A stretch of DNA of 64,000 nt, taken from positions 1-64,000 of the forward strand of contig CAJNOI010000086.1 in the NCBI GenBank assembly GCA_905250115.1, given 5' to 3'. This DNA comes from Adineta steineri. Lineage: Eukaryota; Rotifera; Eurotatoria; Adinetida; Adinetidae. The notes under the pieces are model-generated. The model saw only the letters and a program-made list of their open reading frames with translations, had not been told where the DNA came from and did not search any database. The position numbers were made by a program, and so were the translations under genes. Numbering within the stretch: position 1 is the stretch's first letter; every line of letters starts with the position of its first letter. Of the stretch, positions 56,301-64,000 are shown one piece after another.

Positions 56301-56877
56301 ATTTATTGGGCGGGTCCGGGTCCGGGTCCGGGTCCAAAAAAACGTGGACCCGATGGGCTCTAGCTGGTGGTGAATAAATAGATGTTATTGTATATGTTTT
56401 GTTGTTAATCATTATTGATGCTGCAACAATATTTTTCGTTTGTTTACAATCAACATTTATTGGGTTTAAATTTTTGTCAATCGCTAGTACTACACCACCA
56501 TGAGCATTAGTGCCTTCAGTTTTAAATACTTTATATGAAAAGAGTGCTTTTTCGATTATTTTTATTGGAACTATTGCTCCTAATTCATTTAATGTTATTA
56601 TTGCCGGTTTATATTTTTCCACCATGTCGATAAGATCACATTTATTCGAATGGTAATATCGGATATTATAATGGAGAATATTAAGATTAATAGATTCTAA
56701 TGCAGGTTGTTGATGTTGTTGTGACCATACATTAAATAGTTCAGATCTTGAGCACGTCCAACACCATTCTTTAATTATTTCGTAACTCATTTTTATTATT
56801 CTTTCTGTAAAACCAGCTGAGAGTGTATTAAATTTCTGTATCAGTTCATTGCATTTGTATATATTGAATTGCTTCAT
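53360..56877 (-). pseudogene. Retrotransposon ORF2: APE endonuclease and reverse transcriptase, interrupted
   Basis: The N-terminal part (56877 to about 56372) starts the apurinic-type endonuclease (LNILHYNIRYYHSN, then AIITLNELGA, ITSIYSPP). After the insert, the domain continues from 55847 (IIIAGDFNAKNYDWG, then GSDHLPILTEF). The reverse transcriptase follows, with IIFVDFLQAFD, the GAPQGSVFGAIAY motif and the catalytic YVDD box (NHLYVDDLGS). A C-terminal region with no evident RNase H follows, to the stop at 53360. Without the GGGTCC-rich insert and one target copy, the two halves are in the same frame, so ORF2 was intact until a single late insertion. Confidence 0.85.
55857..56362. mobile_element. 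GGGTCC-rich fold-back element nested in ORF2
   Basis: The ends are inverted repeats: AGAGCCCATCGGGTCC on the left and GGACCCGATGGGCTCT on the right. The target duplication is GCTGGTGGT (55848-55856 and 56363-56371). Subterminal regions are (GGGTCC)n runs in opposite orientation around an A/T-rich centre. Frames encoding DPDPDP or GSGSG repeats here are artefacts. It carries no transposase. Confidence 0.85.
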
Positions 56878-56933
56878 TTTATTGTGTTCTATTGGTTTGA
56901 TCTAAAAATGTATGAGTCAAATTTCTTACCTGT

Positions 56934-58316
56934 CTATTTTGATTGAATTTGGTGTTCTGATGTATGGATCGATTGGAATGCCTTTATTTTATCTTTATGC
57001 TCTGGTATGTTGTCGACTATTTTAGATAATTCAATTATCGCTGGTATGATACTTTCTTGAATTTGATTTTCAATATTGAGTAATTTGTCATTATTTGCAT
57101 TCATCTTTTTAGTTACTTCTGTAATTTGTATTGATATTGATGTAATAAAGCTTGATAGTTGTTGATTGATTGAACTTGATAAAGCCATCATCAACTGTTC
57201 AATATTTTCGTTTCCACCTGATGATCTTGATTTAGCGATAGCACTATATGATTGATTCGTTGTTGTTCTACTTGGAGAAATTGTAGCGTTGAGACACATA
57301 TTTGTTGCTGCTTTATTTGAGTTGTTCATGAGGTGTGGAAATGTATTTGGATCATGATTGTATCGTGTTTGATATTGTTGTTGTTTTATAAGTAGTTGAG
57401 CTTGATTTACTTTCTGTTGCTCAGCAATTTGTTTTCTTCTTTGTTGGACTACCGGGCATGCTGGATGTCCGGGAAAATGCTGTTGTTCACAATTTGCACA
57501 CTTGATGTCATTATTGCATCCACCTTCTAAAGAATGCTGTTGACCACATCTAAAGCAAACAGGAGGACTAGTGCATTGACTGGTGAAGTGATCATGTTTG
57601 AAACATTTACGACACTTATTAACTTTAATTGGTGCAAAGTATGGTCGAACATAAAGTTTCATATAATTTATATCAATTTCACCTTGTTTAATAAAATAAT
57701 TAGCTTGTTTCGAGGAATTGAAGTCAGCTCGTACGATGTTCATTGAGCGACCATCGCGAGTTACAAACCGAGTTAATTTAATTAACGATGAATATTTTTC
57801 ACGTAAATCATCTGTTACTTCAGTTTCATTCCATGTAATTTGAAAATCTTTAATAACGATAGAATATGCTTCTGGTAGAATTTTTGGAAATTTAATCGTG
57901 TACTCGGCGCCATTAATAGTGGTTGGCCATTTGTCTTTATCCAGTAATTCATCAAGAGTTGTGATGTTTCGTGCAAAGATAAGTAATACATTCTTAAATC
58001 CATATCTGCCGATAACATCAAGTTTCTTCGTGTTCTTCGTCTCCCATTCTTTAATTAGTTCTTGAATTAATTTTCTATCATTATTATTGTTCATAGATTT
58101 GAATTCAATGGTAATTGGTGGAAAGTCATTTTGTTGAATTGATTGTCTTTGATTATGCGAGATCTTATCGTTTGATATTAGGTTTTCTTGATAAATTATG
58201 CGTGTTTGAGATTCAGTTGTATTATCATCCGCGGCCCGAAGCCGTTTGTTAGCTCCTGGTGTTTGAAAACCAGGTTTTAAACACGGATTTGAGGATGAAT
58301 CATCATTAAAATCCAT
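56934..58316 (-). CDS. Retrotransposon ORF1: nucleic-acid-binding gag-like protein
   Basis: 460 residues from ATG (MDFNDDSSSN). The central part resembles the RRM-like region of Jockey-type ORF1 proteins. It is followed by three zinc knuckles, CRKCFKHDHFTSQC, CFRCGQQHSLEGGC and CANCEQQHFPGHPAC, which bind the element RNA. A Gln-rich stretch and a C-terminal coiled-coil-like helix (QLMMALSSSINQQLSSFI) follow. The frame is intact, which fits a young insertion. It ends 57 bp before ORF2 begins. Confidence 0.85.
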   Translation of the reverse strand: MDFNDDSSSNPCLKPGFQTPGANKRLRAADDNTTESQTRIIYQENLISNDKISHNQRQSIQQNDFPPITIEFKSMNNNNDRKLIQELIKEWETKNTKKLDVIGRYGFKNVLLIFARNITTLDELLDKDKWPTTINGAEYTIKFPKILPEAYSIVIKDFQITWNETEVTDDLREKYSSLIKLTRFVTRDGRSMNIVRADFNSSKQANYFIKQGEIDINYMKLYVRPYFAPIKVNKCRKCFKHDHFTSQCTSPPVCFRCGQQHSLEGGCNNDIKCANCEQQHFPGHPACPVVQQRRKQIAEQQKVNQAQLLIKQQQYQTRYNHDPNTFPHLMNNSNKAATNMCLNATISPSRTTTNQSYSAIAKSRSSGGNENIEQLMMALSSSINQQLSSFITSISIQITEVTKKMNANNDKLLNIENQIQESIIPAIIELSKIVDNIPEHKDKIKAFQSIHTSEHQIQSK

Positions 58317-58415
58317 GTAATACTTTGACAGTTGAGAAAGAGCGACAAGATATAAGGAATATAATACGTCTTATCACTATACTTGTAAGAGGAGGAATGA
58401 TAGATCACCCAATAT

Positions 58416-59161
58416 CTACTAACATAACAGATTAAAAATAAAGTACTTCTATTCTCTCATAGAATCAATGATAAATGTAATGCAAAATTGGAAAAAATTG
58501 ATAAAAAATACCACTCTCTTGCAAAAAAATGAGAGATTTGACAACATGTTGATTATTAGCTTTAGATTATTTTTAATTGAAATTTTACCAAAAAATCTTT
58601 AGAAAAAATAAAGACAATCGAATTCAAAACTTTCGTCTGAAAAACTTTTTATATAGATGTTTTCTTTAATTTGAAATTGTCTTGAGTTCTGTAGCGCTTT
58701 CAATACTGTCAGTTTATAGATTTGAATGAAGATTTATATTTCTTTTAAAAATGTATTTACGTTAAAATTAATTGTATGAGTTAAATTTTAGTTGTAGAAC
58801 ATACAAAGAATGTTATAAGAATATAAACATCAACTATATCTCGAGGGTATGGGTGTGGGTGTGGGTATAGGTATGGGTGTAGACGTGAAAGATTCTAATG
58901 ACACACCCACCTCACCCGTCCACCTTCACCCATACCCGCGATTTCCAGGTTTTGATATGGATACTGGCATCATCTCAATCCACACTCACACCTACATCGC
59001 TTAATAGCAAGAAGGTAGCACAATGAAACATCCTTTAAATACATTGGTTGCATGGAGCATAGCAATAGGATATGTATTTTATAAATATTAAATGAAAAAC
59101 TATTTCATGAATAAAAAAAACTGTTGTTGTTTTTATATATAATCGCTTGTCTTTCTGAACA
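58416..59161. other. Intergenic between retrotransposon and LRR gene
   Basis: No gene. It contains one strong TGTGGG-type hairpin. Confidence 0.5.
58839..58940. repeat. TGTGGG-type hairpin mini-element
   Basis: CTCGAGGGTATGGGTGTGGG with more units follows, facing ACACACCCACCTCACCC and CACCCATACCCGCG. It is one of the longer copies. Confidence 0.7.
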
Positions 59162-60857
59162 TTATAAAGATATATTTAGTTCTGGATTAGTTTGTAATAC
59201 TACTTCGAAGCATTTCTTTCCTTCATCACCGATTTTATTAAGTTCGAGGACAAGTGTTTTGAGTGTCTATATGAAATAGTGAGTGTATAATACGATGAGA
59301 AATTTGGGAAAGTATTACTTTATTTTGTTGTAAAGCACTAGCAAAATGCTGTGCTCCTTGTAGACCGATTTTATTTCTTTGGAAATCTAATATAGTCAGT
59401 GTCTGTATGAAATAATGAGCGAGTAATAGGGCAGATAGAGAAAGTTACTTTGTTTTTTTGTAGCGCATTGGCAAGATGTTTTGCTCCTTGGTAATTGATA
59501 AGGTTGGTTCCGAGATACAATGTAGTCAGTGTCTACATAAAATAGTTAGTAAACGATAGGAATGGTGGGTGGTAGATAGAATGTTACGTTGTTTTCTTGC
59601 AGCGCTTTAGCAAGATGTTGTGCTCCTTGATCACCGATTTGATTAGTTCCTAGGTCAAGTGTGGTAAGTGTCTATGTAGAGTAGTGATAAGGTGAGCAAG
59701 TTAGAAGGAATGTTACTTTATTTTGTTGTAAAGCATTGGCAATATACTGTGCTCCTTGATCACTGATTTCGTTGTCCCCGAGATCAAGTGTAATGAGTGT
59801 CTATGTAAATAGTGACATGATGAGAAGATAAAGACTAAGAGATGTTACTTTGTTTTTTTGTAGCGCATTGGCAAAATGTTTTGCTCCTTGATCACCGATT
59901 TGATTGTAATAGAGGTAGAGTGTGGTGAGTGTCTATGTAAAATAGTGAGGTAATGATCGAAATGAAAGATTGTAGAGAAAATATTACTTCGTTTTGTTGT
60001 AGAGCATTTGCAAGATATTTTGCTCCTTGGGGTCCAATTTGATTTTGAAGTAGGTGAAGTACCGTGAGTGCCTGCATGAAATGGTAAGTGAGTGATAGCA
60101 TGAAAAGATTGAGTGGATGTTACTTTATTTTGTTGTAGAGCATTGCCAAGATGCTGTGCTCCTTGCTCACCGATTTGATTGCGATGAAGGTCAAGACTGT
60201 TGAGTGTCTGCGTGAAATAGTAAGCGAATGATAGGATGAGAAGGTTGGAAAGGATATTACATTGTTTTCTTGCAGAGAATTTGCAATATATTATGCTCCT
60301 TCATCACCGATTTCATTGCCTCCAAGACTCAATATGGTGAGTGTCTATGTGAAACAATTTGTGAGTAATACAATAACAAGATTAGAAATATATTACTTTA
60401 TTTCGTCGTATAGCATTAGCAATATATTTTGCTAATTGATCGTCGATTATGTCGTTACTAATGTCTAGTTTGGTCAATGTCTATGTGAAATAGTAAAGAT
60501 ATTAAAACGATTTTACAGTTTACAACGGTTTTTTTTGGACTATCGAAAGCATCTTCGGATTGATAGAGTTTCTATAGTTCAGTAGTTTAATTTCATGCAT
60601 TTATGTAAAGTGAAGAATAAGTGATTTGCAACAAAGCATTAAAACTATTCTATTTAACTAAATAGTTTGAGACCATCAAAAGTGAACATTTTGAAGATGT
60701 TTACCTGATATTGATGATAGGTATCCAGAATTGTATTGATACGTATACAAACATTTTGCATAGAACATAATAGACGTACATCGTTAAGATTATTCAGGAT
60801 TCGGTAGACAAGTTCTACCGGCAATGTAAGAAGTGATGGTTTGATTTTATCAGACAT
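59162..60857 (-). pseudogene. F-box/LRR gene, one LRR per exon, one in-frame stop
   Basis: Exon one (60857-60705) encodes an F-box-like start, LPVELVYRILNNLNDVRLL. A small exon 60571-60524 may follow. Then come nine 84-bp exons, each exactly one 28-residue ribonuclease-inhibitor-type LRR (TLTTLYLYYNQIGDQGAKHF): 60480-60397, 60344-60261, 60207-60124, 60071-59988, 59932-59849, 59800-59717, 59671-59588, 59532-59449, 59402-59319. A last exon, 59266-59162, ends in TAA. All introns are phase 0 and about 50-70 bp. The second LRR exon has TAA at 60291-60293 inside GAxYIANSL, with both sides intact. Skipping that exon would keep the frame, so the gene may still work. The F-box would link an SCF ubiquitin ligase to a target bound by the LRRs. 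Confidence 0.75.
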
Positions 60858-61536
60858 TAATGAAAAACGTTGAAACGTATGTAAGTGAGTTTCTTGTGTT
60901 TGTGCAATGACTTTTTTGGGTAAAGAAAAAAAATAGGTGATGTTGATAATAAAATGTAAAGGTGTCCTGTTAACAGCTACAATTTATCTTTTTTTTTGTT
61001 GACTTTATCATCACATGGCGTAATATAGGTGTAAATAACACTAGAGTTACCGTTTTCGTTCTTTCGAAAGGATATATGGAATACAATAAGGTTTTCTTTT
61101 CTTGAACAGCTCATTTGATCCAAAATAGTGTTTTTCTATTATTTTTCTTCACTTGATATGTTTTGTTAGATTTCTTTTTCAAATTAAATGTATAGTTCGA
61201 AAAAAAACATACAAAACATTTAGAAAAATTTATTCGATGAACAAAAAAGAGTATCACACAAGAACGATTTTAAGAATAAGAGTGATGATGAAAGTGAACA
61301 TAACAGTGCAATTGGATGTATGAGAGATTGATATATCATTCATCTGGAGAGTGCTGATCAATATTTAATCTTTATCTACATAAAAACATTCTTTCATTGA
61401 ATAAATATCACAAATTCTTTTTCGGTTTTTTCTACTACCGAGTGATGGTTTTGTTATCATTGAATCTCTATACGTTTATGTTTATAAAAGTAGATAAGGT
61501 GGTATTCATTTCAACCACAAACGCCTATTCGACGAG
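60858..61536. other. Divergent promoter region
   Basis: The minus-strand F-box gene and the plus-strand B-box gene start from this 0.7-kb spacer in opposite directions. No specific element was recognised. Confidence 0.5.
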
Positions 61537-63228
61537 ATGGCAATGGCAAACAACAAAACACAATGTTTCACATGTAATAAAGAAAAAATCACATATCCTT
61601 GTGAAGGATGTTCAAAAAGATTTTGTTTAATACATTTAACTGAACATCAACAAATATTAAATCAGGAATTAAATCATATTATTAATGATTATGATCAATT
61701 TAAACAGACAATTAATGAACAAAAACAAAATCTACAAAATCACTCATTAATAGAACAAATTGATGAATGGGAAAGAAACTCAATCGAAATAATTCGACAA
61801 AAAGCACAAGATTGTAGAAAATCTCTCATTGAATCATCACAGACATTTATTAATGAGATTGAAATGAAATTTGATGATTTATCTGAACAAATAAAACAAA
61901 TATATAACAAAAATGAATTTAATGAAATTAATTTAGAATATTTAACAAATCAATTAATAGAAATTACACAAGAATTAAATAATCCATTAAATATTTTTAT
62001 TCAACAAGGTTCACAACCATTTATTAGTGATATTTCCATTATTTTATCAAAAAGTAAGTTTTTCAGAACTAATTTCTAAAAGAAAAATTCTACCGAAAAA
62101 GAGAAAAAACAATTGAGAATATTATTGATTTGTGTATTAGTTAAATCAAAAAAAAATAGTATTAATAGGAATAGAAAATAAAATTTATTCATAAGTAAAT
62201 AATTAAGGGTGGGGTGTGAATGAAATCGAATAACTGCACCCACCCATACCCTCAAATATTCAGTAATTAATTTCATTTAAAATCAATCTTTTTTTTTTCT
62301 TCGATGAAAAATAACTTTTCTTTGTCTAGAACCAAAATGGAATAAATGGAAACAAGATGCCATCACTGTGGCTGGTGGAAATGGAAAAGGACCGGAATTA
62401 AATCAACTCAATCGCCCTGCAGAAATCTTTATTGATGAAAAGAAAAATATTTTCATTGCTGATCAGGATAATCATCGTATTGTTGAATGGAAGTACGACG
62501 CAAAAGAAGGACAAATCATTGCAGGTGGAAATGGCCAAGGAATTCGAATGGATCAATTGAATTGTCCAACAGATATGATTGTTGATCAACAAACTCATTC
62601 GATTATCATTGCTGACTGGAAGAACAGACGAGTGATTCAATGGCTGAATCAAAAGCAACAAATTCTGATTGAGAATATTCACTGTTATAGCTTGATAATG
62701 GATAAACATGGTTTTCTTTATGTTTCTGATGAGAAGAAGAATGAAGTGAGACGATGGAAAATGGGAGAATATAACAATGAAGGAATTGTAGTGGCAGGTG
62801 GAAATGGAAAAGGAGATCAACTCAATCGACTTAGTTTTCCTGGTTTTATCTTTGTCGACGAAGATCAGTCTGTTTATGTATCAGATAGAGACAATCATCG
62901 TGTGATGAAATGGAGAAAAGATGCAAGAGAAGGAATAGTTGTGGCTGGAGGAAATGGTCAAGGAGCAAATCTCAATCAATTGTTTTTTCTCGAAGGAGTC
63001 ATTGTTGATCATTTGGGTCAAATCTATGTGGCGGATTTAGGGAATCATCGAATAATGCGTTGGTGTGAAGGAAAAAAAGAAGGTGAAATTGTTGTTGGTG
63101 GAAATGGTGAAGGAAATCAATCAAATCAATTGAATAGTCCCACTGGTCTATCTTTTGATGATGAAGGAAATCTTTATGTTGCTGATTATCGTAATCATCG
63201 AATTCAAAAATTTGGAATAACTTTGTGA
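61537..63228 (+). CDS. B-box, coiled-coil, NHL-repeat protein (TRIM-like without RING)
   Basis: Two exons, 61537-62053 and 62330-63228, phase 1 junction. The start is MAMANNKTQC. Residues 8-45 form a B-box-like zinc finger (CFTCNKEKITYPCEGCSKRF, then CLIHLTEH). Residues 45-165 are a long coiled coil rich in Gln, Glu and Asn. Exon two encodes about 300 residues with six NHL repeats of the type AGGNGKG-x-LNQLNRP, IFIADQDNHRIVEW. This resembles TRIM2/3/71-like proteins, which use NHL propellers to bind RNA or proteins, but there is no RING finger, so no ligase activity is predicted. Unlike the NHL genes at 3.7 and 41 kb, it lacks a signal peptide and is probably cytosolic. The intron contains a TGTGGG hairpin. 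Confidence 0.85.
62203..62256. repeat. TGTGGG-type hairpin inside an intron
   Basis: TTAAGGGTGGGGTGTGAATG faces CACCCACCCATACCCTCAA. Confidence 0.65.
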
Positions 63229-63809
63229 ATGAAACTTTGATTTTAAAACAAAGAAAAGAACTTTTTTTAAATAAAAAATCGAATAAATTTTGAAAAAGAA
63301 ATTATTTGATAATTTTGATTAAAAAATTCAAATAAATAAACGTTAAATTCGTTGTATTTTGTTGAATTTTTAGAAGAAAAGAAAAGAATTCTTTAACTTG
63401 AATTGAATTGAAATAAAAGCTCTTTGAAAAGAAGATTGTATATTTCATAAAATTTGAGCATTGCTCAAACATTGAAAAAAAGTAAATATTTTATGAAAAC
63501 CTGATAATAAAAATTGAAGTGCAATTGAATTTTGTTGAACCATTGAAACACACCCATTGCTTAAACGATAGTTGTTTTTTTCTTCATTCATATGCTGTCA
63601 AATACTTTACATCTATCAATATTGACAAAAGAAACGCATGCTTTGTCTTATCGTCTACTTTATTTTTCTTGATCGGCTCGACAACTTATTGGCTTTTCCA
63701 TTTCTGCATAGGTGGCGTCTTGGGCGGGTGAGTGTAGACATATATATTTATATGCTGTATATAGCATGAGCTGATTTAATGGTTTTTTCCATTTATTGTA
63801 GATTTTTCG
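63229..63809. other. Intergenic or 5' exon region of the last gene
   Basis: A good donor (GGCGGGTGAGTG near 63725) and acceptor (TTTATTGTAG near 63800) suggest a 5' UTR or coding exon ending near 63726 that belongs to the gene at the window end. Otherwise no feature. Confidence 0.4.
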
Positions 63810-64000
63810 ATGAGTTTTTTGGAAAATGATACGCCGAGCAAAGATGTTTCTCAGAAACTATTGCAGTATCTCGATATACTATATCTTGACGGCGTACCCA
63901 TAAATACTGTTACTAAATATAAGAAAGAAGTAACGATGTTCTTTCAGATGGTTGAAATCTATGCAGTGGATTATAAATATGATGGGTTGGAAACATTTAA
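63810..64000 (+). CDS. Unidentified protein, N-terminal part only
   Basis: The ATG follows a clear acceptor by a few bases. The frame (MSFLENDTPSKDVSQKLLQY, then VTKYKKEVTMFFQMVEIYAV) is open to the window end, 63 codons. It is acidic and helical with no recognisable motif. It may begin upstream in the exon ending near 63726. Function unknown. Confidence 0.5.
   Translation, partial: MSFLENDTPSKDVSQKLLQYLDILYLDGVPINTVTKYKKEVTMFFQMVEIYAVDYKYDGLETF

Larger units (their letters stand above)
53144..58415 (-). mobile_element. Non-LTR retrotransposon with target duplication
   Basis: A 16-bp direct repeat, ATAGATCACCCAATAT, flanks the element at 53144-53159 and 58400-58415. Between these lie ORF1 (58316-56934) and ORF2 (56877-53360) in minus orientation, then a 3' UTR of about 200 bp with an internal A-tract (53336-53353), AATAAA near 53180 and a TATATA end. 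This is a full-length insertion of about 5.2 kb, extended by a nested 506-bp element. The combination of zinc-knuckle ORF1, APE-type endonuclease and reverse transcriptase is that of the Jockey/I-like branch; the exact clade is not assigned. Confidence 0.85.

Noticed and set aside
55857-56362. Frames with DPDPDP and GSGSG runs
   Set aside because: Translation of (GGGTCC)n in a transposable element, not a gene.

Overview
The window looks like eukaryotic nuclear DNA from a bdelloid rotifer. This is inferred from the sequence, not from a search. The DNA is strongly A+T rich. Introns carry GT..AG ends and are often only 45-100 bp. The gene families fit: NHL-repeat receptors, ADP-ribosyltransferase (ART)-TPR proteins, TIR-NACHT-HEAT proteins, a macro-domain PARP, F-box/LRR and B-box/NHL genes. 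TGTGGG-type repeats, which I recall being reported as the bdelloid telomere unit, occur as small hairpins throughout. A 100-N scaffold gap lies at 27194-27293.

Layout. 0.5-8.1 kb: two plus-strand genes built from phase-1 exons encoding signal peptide, NHL, PPC-like beta-sandwich and 7TM modules. 8.1-11.5 kb: mostly non-coding, with a piggyBac-like MITE and a small membrane-protein ORF. 11.5-13.7 kb: an ART-TPR gene between direct repeats. 14.3-15.5 kb: a nuclear receptor (minus). 17.1-17.3 kb: a gene fragment. 18.8-24.1 kb: a TIR-NACHT-HEAT gene (minus) broken by a 607-bp fold-back element with a 9-bp target duplication. 24.3-25.0 kb: an ART gene (minus). 25.0-28.3 kb: A+T-rich non-coding DNA with the gap. 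28.3-34.3 kb: a three-gene plus-strand block with a DUF3987-like P-loop protein (one in-frame stop), an RPA70-like OB-fold protein and a PrimPol-like primase, followed by an array of roughly 98-bp tandem repeats. 36.8-41.4 kb: a minus-strand signal-NHL-NHL-PPC gene, an inverted paralogue of the gene at 3.7 kb including its 5' flank. 42.8 kb: a ubiquitin-like gene. 45.1-46.1 kb: a GDSL esterase (minus). 46.7-51.4 kb: a macro-PARP (minus). 53.1-58.4 kb: a non-LTR retrotransposon with a 16-bp target duplication, itself interrupted by a GGGTCC-rich fold-back element. 59.2-60.9 kb: an F-box/LRR gene with one LRR per exon and one stop. 61.5-63.2 kb: a B-box/coiled-coil/NHL gene. 63.8 kb to the end: the start of an unidentified gene.

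How the parts may work together. Two themes stand out. First, several proteins use NAD+ or handle ADP-ribose (two ARTs, a TIR domain, a macro-PARP), and the TIR gene has a NACHT receptor layout, which suggests an innate-immunity neighbourhood. Second, the DUF3987/RPA/PrimPol block is a DNA-replication-like cassette in an otherwise sensory and immune landscape. It is the best candidate for an undescribed system, such as a mobile replicon or a domesticated remnant of one.
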